Source of the DNA: Halothiobacillus sp.
GTDB taxonomy: Bacteria; Pseudomonadota; Gammaproteobacteria; Halothiobacillales; Halothiobacillaceae
Direction of reading: 5' to 3'
Assembly: GCA_016278265.1 (NCBI GenBank)
Contig: JADQCE010000001.1
Span: 186,001 to 250,000 of the forward strand
Length of the DNA: 64,000 nt
Shown here: piece by piece, positions 1 to 8,955 of the stretch
Position numbering within the stretch: the stretch's first letter is position 1
Layout: every line of letters begins with the position of its first letter
Made by a program: the position numbers and the translations under genes
The notes under the pieces: model-generated
Databases searched by the model: none
What the model was told of the DNA's origin: nothing
What the model saw: the letters and a program-made list of their open reading frames with translations, nothing else

Positions 1-1
1 G

Positions 2-250
2 GCGGCGCTCGCCGGTGACGACGAGGCGACCGAATCGCTCGACACCCGTCTGGCACCACTGCATCGCGAACTCTTTTGTCAGACCAATCCGATTCCGGTC
101 AAATGGGCCTTGCACCGCATGGGCCTGATCGGACCGACATTGCGTTTGCCACTGACGCCGCTGGATGGCTACTGCCATGCGGGGCTTGAGCAGGCGCTCA
201 ACGAGGCCGGCTGCCTCGTGTCCGATTCACCCGAATCGCTCTCACTCTGA
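2..250 (+). CDS. dapA: 4-hydroxy-tetrahydrodipicolinate synthase, C-terminal part (5' end outside window)
   Basis: The last 82 codons of DapA, which condenses pyruvate with aspartate semialdehyde in lysine and diaminopimelate synthesis. The family C-terminus is recognisable: CQTNPIPVKWALHRMGL followed by LRLPLTPL, as in enterobacterial DapA. The catalytic lysine and tyrosine lie upstream of the window and cannot be checked. bamC follows 41 bp later on the same strand, the usual dapA-bamC pair. The last residues, after the helix ending NEAGCLV, form a short serine-rich tail. Confidence 0.9.
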   Translation, partial: AALAGDDEATESLDTRLAPLHRELFCQTNPIPVKWALHRMGLIGPTLRLPLTPLDGYCHAGLEQALNEAGCLVSDSPESLSL

Positions 251-291
251 AAACACCCGACACTCAAACAAGACACTGGAACCGAACAGGC

Positions 292-1407
292 ATGCGATAC
301 CCCACCCCCTCCCGGATGTTGACCTTTGCCGCACTAGCGGCCACGAGCCTGATCAGCGGTTGCTCCAGCATTCCGTTCATCGGCGGCGACGATGACCGCG
401 AGGCCGACCGCGCCGCGCAACTGGCAGTGCCGCCGGCGTTTTCCGCCCCGGCCGCCGGCGGTTCGGTCGCCCTGCCGGAGATCGCCTCGGCGCGGGCCGA
501 GCAGATGTCGCGCAACCAGGACGGTGGCGTGCTGGCCACGGGCACCGACATCCGGGTGGCCGGCGAGCCGGGCAGCCGCTACCTGGTCGTGGGGACCAAT
601 CCCGACTCCGTCTGGCCGAAGTTGCAGGGCTTTCTGCGCGACGAGGGCTATTCCATCCGTCGGCTGGAGCCGGGCGTCGGCCTGATCGAGACGGACTGGA
701 CCGGCGTGGCCAACAACGATGGGGGCGGTTTCAACATCATGAGCTTCCTCAAGATCGCCCGGGACACGCTGTTCAAGCCGGACTCCATCGAGAAGGTGCG
801 CCTGCGCATCGAGCGGGGCGAGGGCGAGAACGAGACCCTGGTGTTCGTCACCGGGCAGAAACGCGAGCTGACCGGCGACGAGCCGCTGGTGCCGGGTGAC
901 GAAAGCACCACCTTTGAGTACAGCAACCCGGTCGATTCCTCGGCCATGACCGCCGAGACCATGTCGCGCCTGGCGGCGTATCTCTCCGGCAACGATGCCG
1001 AGGAATCCCGTGCCCTGGTCGGACAGACGTTCTCTGCCCGCTCCAAGGTGATCACCGGCGACGAGCCCGAGGATCGCTACATCGAGGTCAGCCAATCCTT
1101 CCCGCGTGCCTGGAACCGCGTTGGCCTGGCGCTGGATCGCCTCGGTTTCGACCCGGTCTCGCGCGATCAGGACGAGGGCGAGATCGAGGTCAAGCACAGC
1201 TACCCGCAGGGCCTCTACGAGGGCATCGTGATGCGCGGCGTGACCATCGACAAGGACGCCGACATGACCCTGCACCTGACCCTCAAGGTCGAGCCGCGGC
1301 GTGACGGCGGTACCGACGTGCGCATCGAACGGATCAATATCGCCGGCGGCACCCTGCCTCAGGATCGGGCCGTGATTCTCTCCAAGATCAACGCGGAACT
1401 CGAGTAA
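292..1407 (+). CDS. bamC: outer membrane protein assembly factor BamC (lipoprotein)
   Basis: A 371-residue predicted lipoprotein of the BAM complex that inserts beta-barrel proteins into the outer membrane. A hydrophobic signal ends in the lipobox LISGC, giving lipidated Cys24. A low-complexity linker follows, then two helix-grip-like domains: about residues 95-215, beginning YLVVGTNPDSVWPKL, and about 260-371, beginning YIEVSQSFPRAWNRVG. This is the NlpB/BamC layout, slightly longer than the E. coli protein (344). It sits directly after dapA and before a strong terminator, so the two genes probably share a transcript. Confidence 0.9.
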   Translation: MRYPTPSRMLTFAALAATSLISGCSSIPFIGGDDDREADRAAQLAVPPAFSAPAAGGSVALPEIASARAEQMSRNQDGGVLATGTDIRVAGEPGSRYLVVGTNPDSVWPKLQGFLRDEGYSIRRLEPGVGLIETDWTGVANNDGGGFNIMSFLKIARDTLFKPDSIEKVRLRIERGEGENETLVFVTGQKRELTGDEPLVPGDESTTFEYSNPVDSSAMTAETMSRLAAYLSGNDAEESRALVGQTFSARSKVITGDEPEDRYIEVSQSFPRAWNRVGLALDRLGFDPVSRDQDEGEIEVKHSYPQGLYEGIVMRGVTIDKDADMTLHLTLKVEPRRDGGTDVRIERINIAGGTLPQDRAVILSKINAELE

Positions 1408-1446
1408 TTCCGGCGGCCCCGCCGAGGTCTGACCGCGACTTACCGT

Positions 1447-1482
1447 GAAAAAAGCCCCGTCTCGATGAGACGGGGCTTTTTG
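1447..1482 (+). terminator. Rho-independent terminator after bamC
   Basis: A near-perfect hairpin with arms AAAAAGCCCCGTCTC and its complement, a three-base loop and a T run, 40 bp after the bamC stop. The A-rich left arm makes it bidirectional, so it may also stop the folE2 transcript arriving on the minus strand. Confidence 0.9.
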
Positions 1483-1558
1483 ATTTGCGGAGACGGTTTG
1501 CTGGTTTAAGGGAACAACCCTCGAGTCAGCGCCTATTGCCGACGGCTCATCACCCGGG

Positions 1559-2347
1559 TCATCGTCCGGGTCGATGGATCACGGCCCAGGCCGAGTGATT
1601 GTGGATCGACTCGAAGTTCTCGACGCTGATCGAAAATCCGTTGAGACCCGGATAGCCTTCCACGGCGTTGGCGACGTCGCGCACCATGTCCTCGACGAAC
1701 TTCGGATTGTCGAAGGCGTACTCGGTGATGTACTTCTCGTCCGGACGCTTGAGCAGCCCCCACAAGGGGCAGGAGCCCTCGGCCTCGACCGCGGTGATGA
1801 GATCGCGCAACGAGAGCGCCGGATCGCTGATTTCCGTCTCGACCGTGATGTGAGAGCGCTGGTTGTGCGCGCCGTAGGCCGAGATCTCCTTCGAGCAGGG
1901 GCACAGGCTGGTAACGGGGATCACGAGCTTCAGGCCGATGTGTGCCCGGCCGTGCTCGACGCGCCCGATCAGGGTGACGTCGTAGTCCATCATCGCGCCC
2001 TGGCCACTGACGGGGGCATCCTTGGCGATGAAGTACGGGAACGAGAAGTGCGCCTCGCCGGAGAGTGCCTCCAGTCGATCGATCATCGCCTCGGTCCATT
2101 CGGCCAGGTTGTCCACGGAGAGCCGCAGCGGCCCCTCGTTGAGCAGCGCCACGAAGCGCGACATGTGGGTGCCCTTCTTGTCGGCCGGCAGCCCGACGGT
2201 CAGCTGGCACTCGGCGACGGTCGCGTGTTCCTGTCCGTGGTCGAGGAACGTCATGGGATGACGAATCGCCTTGATGCCCACCTGGTCGATCGCGATATCG
2301 CGTGCATCGTGGCTGGACTGGACATCGGGCATGTCGTGGCTGTTCAT
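1559..2347 (-). CDS. folE2: GTP cyclohydrolase FolE2 (type IB)
   Basis: A 262-residue enzyme converting GTP to 7,8-dihydroneopterin triphosphate, the entry step to folate and queuosine pterins. Diagnostic FolE2 segments are DKKGTHMSRFVALL near residues 56-69 and SLCPCSKEISAYGAHNQRSH in the middle. It is unrelated in sequence to the zinc enzyme FolE and can use other metals. It lies 87 bp downstream of queD and ends the xseB-ispA-dxs-queD-folE2 series. Pairing with QueD suggests it feeds the preQ0/queuosine branch, though folate supply cannot be excluded. Confidence 0.93.
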   Translation of the reverse strand: MNSHDMPDVQSSHDARDIAIDQVGIKAIRHPMTFLDHGQEHATVAECQLTVGLPADKKGTHMSRFVALLNEGPLRLSVDNLAEWTEAMIDRLEALSGEAHFSFPYFIAKDAPVSGQGAMMDYDVTLIGRVEHGRAHIGLKLVIPVTSLCPCSKEISAYGAHNQRSHITVETEISDPALSLRDLITAVEAEGSCPLWGLLKRPDEKYITEYAFDNPKFVEDMVRDVANAVEGYPGLNGFSISVENFESIHNHSAWAVIHRPGR

Positions 2348-2434
2348 GGGCAGTTCAAACGCTGTGTGAGTGGGTGGGCGGTGCCGTTTCGGGGCCTGAC
2401 TCTAGCACGCCGTTGCGCGCTTCGCCGGGGCGGC

Positions 2435-2836
2435 TCAGGGACGGAAGGTGACCGCCGAGCGCGCGTTTTCCCAGACCGTGACGGCCGAGACCCCGTAAGT
2501 GTCGGTGTCGAAGGTCGTGGCCAGGGCCTGGTGGAAATAGGCGGCCAGATGTTCGGCGGTGGGATTGACCGTGTCGAAGGGCGGCACCTCGTTGAGGTAG
2601 GCGTGATCGAGCTCCTTGGCGATCTCGCGTGCGCGAGTCCGGATGGCCTTGAAATCCACCACCATGCCGACGCGGTCGAGCCGCTGACCGGTGACCTCGA
2701 TCACCACCCGCCAGTTGTGACCGTGCAGCTGGGAGCAGTTGCCGTCATAGCCGTGCAACCGGTGGGCCGCGGCGAATTCCACCTCGGTGGTCAGGGTGTA
2801 ACTGCCCCCTGACGGCAGGGAAGACGGGTTGCTCAT
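2435..2836 (-). CDS. queD: 6-carboxytetrahydropterin synthase QueD
   Basis: A 133-residue member of the PTPS fold that makes 6-carboxy-5,6,7,8-tetrahydropterin in preQ0/queuosine biosynthesis. Visible are the zinc histidine in FAAAHRLHGYDG, the catalytic-cysteine and histidine motif CSQLHGHNW, the segment MVVDFKAIR, and the ELDHAYLNEV and PTAEHLA motifs. Cys-x3-HGH spacing favours QueD over eukaryote-type PTPS. The start overlaps the dxs stop as ATGA, implying translational coupling, and folE2, its substrate supplier, follows. Confidence 0.92.
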   Translation of the reverse strand: MSNPSSLPSGGSYTLTTEVEFAAAHRLHGYDGNCSQLHGHNWRVVIEVTGQRLDRVGMVVDFKAIRTRAREIAKELDHAYLNEVPPFDTVNPTAEHLAAYFHQALATTFDTDTYGVSAVTVWENARSAVTFRP

Positions 2837-4749
2837 GTGGCGCTCACCTTGTCCAGAAATGCGGCGATATTAGTGGCGATCGAACGAGAATCAAGCCCGG
2901 TGTCGGCGAGACACTCATCGCGGGTGCCATGTTCGATGAAACGGTCTTCTAGCCCCAAACGCAGACCGGGGCGATCCACGCCGTGCTCGGCCAGCGCCAG
3001 CAGCAACTCGCTGCCCACCCCACCGATGCGGCTGCCTTCCTCGACAGTGACTACGGCGTCATGCTCCGCGGCCAGCGCGGCAAGGCGTTCGGTCGCCAGC
3101 GGGCGAGCCCAGCGCAGGTTGACCAGCGTGGCATCCAGCGTCTCGCTGATCGGGACCAATCGTTCGACCATCGCGCCGATGCCGATCAACAACACCCGCC
3201 GAGGCGCGTCCGCTGTGCCGCGATGCAAGAGGTGCGGCGTCGTGGCGGCTTCGCCCAATGGCTGGCCGCCAAGGTCATCCGGGCACTGATCCCGCGGGTA
3301 GCGAACCAGGCAAGGACCATCGTGCGCCAAGGCCCAGTCGATGGCCGCAGCCAGATCGCGCGCATGGGCCGGGACGGCGACGGCAAGATTCGGCACGCTC
3401 ATCCCCAGGGACAGATCGAAGCTGCCCGCGTGGGTGGGGCCGTCCGGTCCCACCAGGCCGGCGCGATCGACCAGGAAGGTGACGGGCAGGTCCTGCAGGG
3501 CGATATCGTGGATCACCTGGTCCCAGGCGCGTTGCAGGAAGGTCGAGTAGATGGCGACCACCGGGCGCAAGCCCTCGGTGGCCAGCCCGCCGGCCAGCGT
3601 GACGGCGTGTTGTTCGGCGATGCCGACGTCGTACAGGCGTTCCGGGAAGCGGGCGGCAAACCCCTTGAGACCGGAGCCCTCGATCATGGCGGGGGTGATC
3701 GCGACTACGCGCTCGTCGTTTTCGGCGTGGTGCTCCAGCCGGGTGGCGGCGACCTCGGTCCAGGTTGGCGGGGCGACCGGCTTTTTTGCCTTGTCGGTCG
3801 AGGGTGACATCGCCCGGCTCACGCCATTGCGTCCCACGCCGTGAAAACCGACCGGGTCGCGCTCGGCGGGCGCCAGGCCGCGACCCTTTTGCGTGACCAC
3901 GTGCAGCAGGCGCGGCCCGCGCTGTTCGCGCAGATTGGTGAGGGTGTCGAGCAGGGTGTCGAGATCGTGACCGTCGATTGGGCCGAAATAACGAAAGCCC
4001 AGTTCCTCGAACAGGCTCGAGGTGCCCAGCAGGTGGCGCATCCCGTCACGCAGCCCGGCGCGAGTCGAGCCGAGCAATTCGCCCAGTGGCCCGGCCTGGG
4101 CGAGCATCTCCTCGCCGGAATGGCGGAATCGCTCGATGACCGGATTGCTGCGCAGCCGGGTCAGGTGCTGGTTCAGCGCGCCGACATTCGCCGAGATGCT
4201 CATCTCGTTGTCGTTGAGGATGACCAGCAGATTGGCCTGCCGGTCGCCGGCGTGATTGAGCGCCTCGAAGGCCTGCCCGGCCGTCATGGCGCCATCGCCG
4301 ATGATCGCGACAGCCTGGCGGTCCTCGCCCTTGCGTTCGGCGGCCAGCGCCATGCCGAGCGCCGCGCTGATCGAGGTGCTGGAATGGCCCGCCCCAAAGG
4401 GGTCGTATTCGCTTTCCGCCCGCCGGGTGAAGCCGGCAGGGCCGCCGTGCTGGCGCAATTGGCTCATCCAGGCGCGGCGACCGGTGAGCATCTTGTGCAG
4501 GTAGGTCTGGTGGCCGACATCCCAGACCAGTCGGTCGTAGGGTGTGTCGAAGACCCGGTGGAGGGCCAGCGTGAGTTCGACCACACCGAGGTTGGCGGCC
4601 AGGTGCCCACCGGTCGCCTCGACCTGCTCGAGCAGCGCATGGCGCATCTCCTCGGCGAGCGCGGCGAGCGAGCCGCGGGAGAGCGCCCGAAGGTCGGCTG
4701 GCCGTTCGATCAGGTCGAGCAGGTGTGTCTGGCGGGGGGAGAGCGGCAT
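2833..4749 (-). CDS. dxs: 1-deoxy-D-xylulose-5-phosphate synthase
   Basis: A 638-residue thiamine-diphosphate transketolase-like enzyme joining pyruvate and glyceraldehyde 3-phosphate in the first step of the MEP isoprenoid pathway. Seen are the TPP motif GDGAMTAGQAFEALNHAG with NDNEMSIS, FGPIDGHD, the pyrimidine-domain segment GIAEQHAVTLAGGLA, and the C-terminal EEGSRIGGVGSELL. The frame stays open farther upstream, but MPLSPRQTHLLDLIERP at 4749 matches the family N-terminus and its ATG overlaps the ispA stop as TGATG. ispA and xseB lie upstream and queD downstream, all closely spaced. Confidence 0.95.
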   Translation of the reverse strand: MPLSPRQTHLLDLIERPADLRALSRGSLAALAEEMRHALLEQVEATGGHLAANLGVVELTLALHRVFDTPYDRLVWDVGHQTYLHKMLTGRRAWMSQLRQHGGPAGFTRRAESEYDPFGAGHSSTSISAALGMALAAERKGEDRQAVAIIGDGAMTAGQAFEALNHAGDRQANLLVILNDNEMSISANVGALNQHLTRLRSNPVIERFRHSGEEMLAQAGPLGELLGSTRAGLRDGMRHLLGTSSLFEELGFRYFGPIDGHDLDTLLDTLTNLREQRGPRLLHVVTQKGRGLAPAERDPVGFHGVGRNGVSRAMSPSTDKAKKPVAPPTWTEVAATRLEHHAENDERVVAITPAMIEGSGLKGFAARFPERLYDVGIAEQHAVTLAGGLATEGLRPVVAIYSTFLQRAWDQVIHDIALQDLPVTFLVDRAGLVGPDGPTHAGSFDLSLGMSVPNLAVAVPAHARDLAAAIDWALAHDGPCLVRYPRDQCPDDLGGQPLGEAATTPHLLHRGTADAPRRVLLIGIGAMVERLVPISETLDATLVNLRWARPLATERLAALAAEHDAVVTVEEGSRIGGVGSELLLALAEHGVDRPGLRLGLEDRFIEHGTRDECLADTGLDSRSIATNIAAFLDKVSAT

Positions 4750-5714
4750 CAGTAGCGCCGCCGGGTGACGAAATCGAGGCAGGCGCTCAACGCCTGGCCG
4801 TCGGATCCGAGGGTGGCCAGTTCCCACAGCACGGCGTGGGCGTGGCGCACGGTGTCGTCGAGCTCGCGACGTGCGCCGTCGAGTCCCGCGACGGTGACGT
4901 AGGAACATTTGTCCGCCGCGGCATCCTTGCCCGGGGTCTTGCCAAGGTCCTCGGCCGACCCGGTGACATCGAGGATGTCGTCCTGGATCTGGAAGGCCAG
5001 GCCCAGCAGGCGCCCGAAGTCGTCGACCAGCCGGAGTTGGCGTTCCGGCAGGCCCGCCCAGCGGGCGCCCAAACCCAGCGAGGCGCGGATCAGTGCGCCG
5101 GTCTTGCGATCGTGCAGGTCGGCCAGTTGGGCCAGATCCGGGGCATCGTCGTCACCCGCCTGCCCGGCAAGGTCCAGGTCGATCGCCTGGCCGCCGACCA
5201 TGCCCGCCGGGCCGATCGCCGCGGCGAGGCGGCGGGTCCAGTCGAGTCGGGTCGCGGGGTCGGCTTGCGCCTCGGCCAGTGTCGTGAAGGCCAGGCTCTG
5301 CAGGGCGTCCCCGGCGAGGATCGCGGTGGCCTCGTCGAAGGCGCGGTGCAGGGTGGGGCGCCCGCGGCGCAGGTCGTCGTCATCCATGCTCGGCAGGTCA
5401 TCGTGGACCAGCGAGTAGACATGCACGAGTTCGACGGCGATGGCGGCCGGCCACAGGCCGTCGAATCGCGCCTCGTCCGTCTCGGGCCACGGGCGGCCAA
5501 TCAGGCTGCCGAGAAAGACCAGGGCCGGGCGAAAGCGCTTGCCGCCGTCGAGGCTGGCGTGCCGCAGGGCGCTGGCCAGTCGAGGCGGGGTGTCGGCGAG
5601 TTGGCGGTCAAGCGCGGATGTCAGGCGCACCTCCACCTGGTCGCGAAAGGCGGTCAGCCAGGTGTCGAAACCATCCGGGGCGGCCAGGGTGCTGCTGTGC
5701 GGGGCGTGGGTCAC
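4749..5714 (-). CDS. ispA: farnesyl diphosphate synthase IspA
   Basis: A 321-residue short-chain prenyltransferase extending DMAPP with IPP to farnesyl diphosphate. The first aspartate-rich motif is HDDLPSMDDDDLRRG and the second is FQIQDDILDVTG; GGKRFRP marks the IPP-binding region. It starts with GTG (MTHAPHSS), 5 bp after the xseB stop, and its stop overlaps the dxs ATG. The xseB-ispA-dxs order is the classic gammaproteobacterial isoprenoid operon. Confidence 0.94.
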   Translation of the reverse strand: MTHAPHSSTLAAPDGFDTWLTAFRDQVEVRLTSALDRQLADTPPRLASALRHASLDGGKRFRPALVFLGSLIGRPWPETDEARFDGLWPAAIAVELVHVYSLVHDDLPSMDDDDLRRGRPTLHRAFDEATAILAGDALQSLAFTTLAEAQADPATRLDWTRRLAAAIGPAGMVGGQAIDLDLAGQAGDDDAPDLAQLADLHDRKTGALIRASLGLGARWAGLPERQLRLVDDFGRLLGLAFQIQDDILDVTGSAEDLGKTPGKDAAADKCSYVTVAGLDGARRELDDTVRHAHAVLWELATLGSDGQALSACLDFVTRRRY

Positions 5715-5719
5715 GGGCG

Positions 5720-6001
5720 TCAGGACGAGCGCTCGTCGCGTCCGGGCTCATCCGCTTCCGGGTCGTTGATCGCCGCCACCCGCCGCTCGGCCTCGTCGAG
5801 GGCCCGCTGGCACTGGCGTTCGAGTTCGACGCCGCGTTCGTAGTCCTTGAGCGACTGCTCGAGGTTCTGCTCGCCGGTCTCCAGGCGAGCCACGATCTGC
5901 TCAAGCTCGGTCAGGGCCTGCTCGTAGCGCGTGATCGCCGACGGATCGCCGTTCTCGACGGTTTGCGAACGGATGGTCTTGGATGCGGGGGAAGAATCCA
6001 T
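5720..6001 (-). CDS. xseB: exodeoxyribonuclease VII small subunit
   Basis: A 93-residue largely helical protein, the small subunit that assembles on XseA to degrade single-stranded DNA. The core YEQALTELEQIVARLETGE followed by LEQSLKDYERGVEL is the family signature. GAGAGG precedes the ATG at suitable spacing. It is the first gene of the xseB-ispA-dxs-queD-folE2 series, with a TATAAT box just upstream. xseA is not in the window. Confidence 0.93.
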   Translation of the reverse strand: MDSSPASKTIRSQTVENGDPSAITRYEQALTELEQIVARLETGEQNLEQSLKDYERGVELERQCQRALDEAERRVAAINDPEADEPGRDERSS

Positions 6002-6028
6002 GGGAAGCCTCTCGGATAGCTGGCCTCG

Positions 6029-6034
6029 ATTATA
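6029..6034 (-). promoter_or_regulatory. candidate -10 box for the xseB operon
   Basis: A perfect TATAAT on the minus strand, 28 bp before the xseB ATG. No good -35 hexamer is seen at 16-18 bp. The stretch from 6002 to 6123 holds no gene. Confidence 0.45.
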
Positions 6035-6123
6035 TCGTCCTAGGGAACCTCTGCACGAATCGAGCGTGTCCCTGCGGGAGTGAGGGGAAGTAACTAAAGC
6101 CGCCGCTCAGATGAGGCAAGGAT

Positions 6124-7506
6124 TCAGAAGGTGTCGACCGCCTCGATGGCCTGGTCGAGATGCGCCACGGCGATGACTTCCAGGCCGTCGATTGGTTTGG
6201 ACGGCTTGTTGCCGCGCGGCACGATCGCGCGGGTAAAGCCGTGCTTGGCCGCCTCGGTCAGTCGCTCCGGGCCGCCCGGGACCGGGCGGATCTCACCGGC
6301 CAGCCCGACCTCGCCGAAGATCACCAGCCCCTGCGGCAGCGGGCGGTCGCGAAAGCTCGACAACATCGCGATCAGGCTGGCCAGATCGGCGGCGGTCTCG
6401 TTGACGCGCACGCCACCGACCACGTTGAGAAACACGTCCTGGTCAAACAGCGCGACCTGGCCGTGGCGATGCAGTACGGCGAGCAGCATCGCCAACCGGT
6501 TCTGGTCGAGACCGACGGTAAGCCGGCGCGAGCCGCCGCCGGGATGATCGGCCACTAGCGCCTGGACCTCGACCAGCATCGGGCGGGTGCCTTCGCGAGT
6601 GACCATCACCACGCTCCCCGGCACGGGCTTCTCGTGGCGGGACAGGAAGATCGCCGACGGGTTCGAGACCGGTTTGAGGCCATGGTCGGTCATGCCGAAC
6701 ACGCCCACCTCGTTGGCCGCGCCGAAGCGGTTCTTGACCGCGCGGATGACGCGAAAGCGCGCGCCCGGATCGCCCTCGAAGTAGAGCACCGTGTCGACCA
6801 TGTGCTCGAGCACGCGGGGGCCGGCGAGCGCCCCTTCCTTGGTGACGTGGCCCACGATCAGCACGATCACGTCATGTCGCTTGGCGAAGCGCACCAGCTG
6901 GGCGGTGGCCTCGCGCAGTTGCGAGACCGAGCCCGGGGCGGCGGAGAGCTCCTCGGTGTAGAGCGTCTGGATGGAGTCGACCACCATTAGCCCGGGCAGC
7001 GATTTCGAGCAGGCCGCGAGGATCGACTCGATGCGGGTCTCGCTCAACAGGGTTAGTTCGCCAGCGCGCCCGGCGAGATCCGTGCCCAGCCGGCGAGCGC
7101 GCAGGGCGACCTGCTGCAGGGATTCCTCGCCGGTGACGTACAGGCACTCGATGCGATCCTGCAGGCCCAGGACCGTCTGCAGGAGCAGGGTGGACTTGCC
7201 GATGCCCGGATCGCCACCGAGCAGCACCACCGAGCCGGGGACCAATCCGCCACCCAGAACCCGGTCGAGCTCGCCCAGGCCGCTGGACTCGCGCGGGGTC
7301 TCGGAGACCTCGACATCACCGATGGCAGTGATGCGCGCGGCCTCGCCGGCGTAGCCGGCCACCTCGCGTGTGGGCGACTTGCCGCCCGGCAGGCGCATTT
7401 CGGCGAGGCTGTTCCACGCGCCGCAATCGGTGCAGCGACCGGCCCACTTGGGGTGGTCGGCGCCACACTCGCGGCAGACGAAGGCGGTCTGGCTCTTCTT
7501 CGCCAT
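6124..7506 (-). CDS. radA: DNA repair protein RadA
   Basis: A 460-residue branch-migration ATPase acting with RecA in recombination. The N-terminal zinc finger is CRECGADHPKWAGRCTDC (Cys11, 14, 25, 28). The RecA-like core has Walker A GGDPGIGKSTLL and the RadA-specific KNRFG motif in VKNRFGAANEVGVF. The C-terminal third is the Lon-protease-like domain, including VGGVRVNETAADLA. Length matches the family. It starts 6 bp after the stop of the CorB-like gene, so the two are probably cotranscribed. Confidence 0.96.
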   Translation of the reverse strand: MAKKSQTAFVCRECGADHPKWAGRCTDCGAWNSLAEMRLPGGKSPTREVAGYAGEAARITAIGDVEVSETPRESSGLGELDRVLGGGLVPGSVVLLGGDPGIGKSTLLLQTVLGLQDRIECLYVTGEESLQQVALRARRLGTDLAGRAGELTLLSETRIESILAACSKSLPGLMVVDSIQTLYTEELSAAPGSVSQLREATAQLVRFAKRHDVIVLIVGHVTKEGALAGPRVLEHMVDTVLYFEGDPGARFRVIRAVKNRFGAANEVGVFGMTDHGLKPVSNPSAIFLSRHEKPVPGSVVMVTREGTRPMLVEVQALVADHPGGGSRRLTVGLDQNRLAMLLAVLHRHGQVALFDQDVFLNVVGGVRVNETAADLASLIAMLSSFRDRPLPQGLVIFGEVGLAGEIRPVPGGPERLTEAAKHGFTRAIVPRGNKPSKPIDGLEVIAVAHLDQAIEAVDTF

Positions 7507-7512
7507 GGGGTC

Positions 7513-8871
7513 TTAGATCCCGCTGTCGTCGCGTTTGAAGGTGGTGATCAGGGCGGTATCGACCGCGCGCTTTCTGACCGTGCGTACCTCGATATGGGCG
7601 TCGGGTAACTCGACGGCGGCACCCACGGTCGGCAGGGATTCGAGCTGCTCGATCACCAGGCCGTTGAGCGTGCTGGCCTCGTCGGTAGGCAGATCGACCT
7701 CGAGCTCGCGGTTGATCTCGCGGATCGGCAGGTTGCCGCGCACGATATAGCGGCCATCGTCCTGCAGGGTGATCCCTTCGTGATCCGAGTCGGGCGAGGT
7801 GGTGAACTCGCCCACGATCTCTTCGAGGATGTCCTCGAGCGTGACCAGGCCTTGGATGTCGCCGTACTCGTCGACCACCAGCGCCGAGCGACGCTCCTGA
7901 CGCTGGAAGTTCAGGAGCTGGGTCGTTAGTGGCGTGCCCTCGGGGACATAGTAGGGTTCGGCCAGCCGGCGCTTGAGACGCGAGAGCGTCAGGCTCTGAT
8001 CGATCAGCGGGCCGATCAGCCGACGGACGTTGATGATGCCGATGGTGTGTTCGACCGACCCCTCGAACACGGGCAGGCGCGAGTACTGCGCGTGAATCAA
8101 CTGGTCGAGGATGTGATCCCAGTCCTGGGTGATGTCGATGCCGACGATCTCGGCGCGCGGGATCATGATGTCCTCGACACTGGCCTGGCCGAGTTCGAGG
8201 ACCGAGAGCAGCATGGTCTGGTCCAAATCCGGCAGGCGCTGCCCGGATTCGCGCACGATCGTGTGCAGCTCGGCGCGTGTCAGGGCGTTTGATCCGGCGC
8301 CGCTCGGGTGCAGGCCGAAGATCGACAGCAGGCTGTTGGCCATCCAGTTGATCAGCCAGATCACCGGCCGCAGCGGGCGGATCAGGAACGTGTAGACGAA
8401 CGAGGCTGGGAAGGCGAATCGCTCCGGAAAGACCGCAGCGGCGGTCTTGGGTGCGACCTCGCCGAAGATCAGCAAGAGGAAGGTCATCGCCCCGGTGGCA
8501 ATGGCGATCCCGGAATCACCGAACAACCGCAGGCCGATCACCGTGGCGATGGACGAGGCCAGGATGTTGACGAAGTTGTTCCCCAGCAGGATCAGGCCGA
8601 TCAGCCGGTCGGGTTGCTCGAGCAGCTTTGATGCCCGTAGTGCACCCCGGTGGCCCTGCTTGGCCAGGTGGCGCAACCGGTAGCGGTTGAGCGCCATCAG
8701 GGCGGTCTCCGAGCTGGAGAAGAATGCGGACAGGACGATGAGCACGGCGAGGGCCGCGAACAGATAACCTAAGGGTATTTCGTTCAAGAGAGGTGACGCT
8801 TGTGATTGAACCAGCGGGAAGTGTACGTCGACGCCCCCGGCATTTCGAGCCGGCTCGACAAGGTGGGGCAT
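7513..8871 (-). CDS. CorB/CorC-family membrane protein (DUF21, CBS pair, CorC_HlyC domain)
   Basis: About 452 residues: an N-terminal DUF21 membrane domain (LSAFFSSSETALMALNRYRL, then three more hydrophobic segments), a CBS pair (MIPRAEIVGID; YGDIQGLVTLEDILEEIVGE) and a C-terminal CorC_HlyC domain. This is the E. coli YfjD/CorB layout, linked to magnesium transport or cobalt sensitivity. The chosen ATG gives a longer N-terminus than YfjD; a TTG at 8787, just before NEIPLGYLF, may be the true start. It lies next to a YpjD-like gene, as in E. coli. Confidence 0.85.
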   Translation of the reverse strand: MPHLVEPARNAGGVDVHFPLVQSQASPLLNEIPLGYLFAALAVLIVLSAFFSSSETALMALNRYRLRHLAKQGHRGALRASKLLEQPDRLIGLILLGNNFVNILASSIATVIGLRLFGDSGIAIATGAMTFLLLIFGEVAPKTAAAVFPERFAFPASFVYTFLIRPLRPVIWLINWMANSLLSIFGLHPSGAGSNALTRAELHTIVRESGQRLPDLDQTMLLSVLELGQASVEDIMIPRAEIVGIDITQDWDHILDQLIHAQYSRLPVFEGSVEHTIGIINVRRLIGPLIDQSLTLSRLKRRLAEPYYVPEGTPLTTQLLNFQRQERRSALVVDEYGDIQGLVTLEDILEEIVGEFTTSPDSDHEGITLQDDGRYIVRGNLPIREINRELEVDLPTDEASTLNGLVIEQLESLPTVGAAVELPDAHIEVRTVRKRAVDTALITTFKRDDSGI

Positions 8872-8955
8872 CAAGCGTAAGGGCGTTCGATCCGAGGCCC
8901 GCCTAATCGCGCGGCGATGGCTCGTTTCGAGCGGGTGATCGAGTCACTGATCGGC

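Noticed and set aside
4750-4908. N-terminal extension of Dxs by 53 residues
   Set aside because: It overlaps ispA coding sequence and is Arg-rich; the ATG at 4749 coupled to the ispA stop matches the family start.
6041-6062. GGGAACCTCTGCACGAATC upstream of xseB as an insertion-sequence end
   Set aside because: No inverted partner is found nearby; an 11-bp match near 42684 is within chance expectation for a window of this size.
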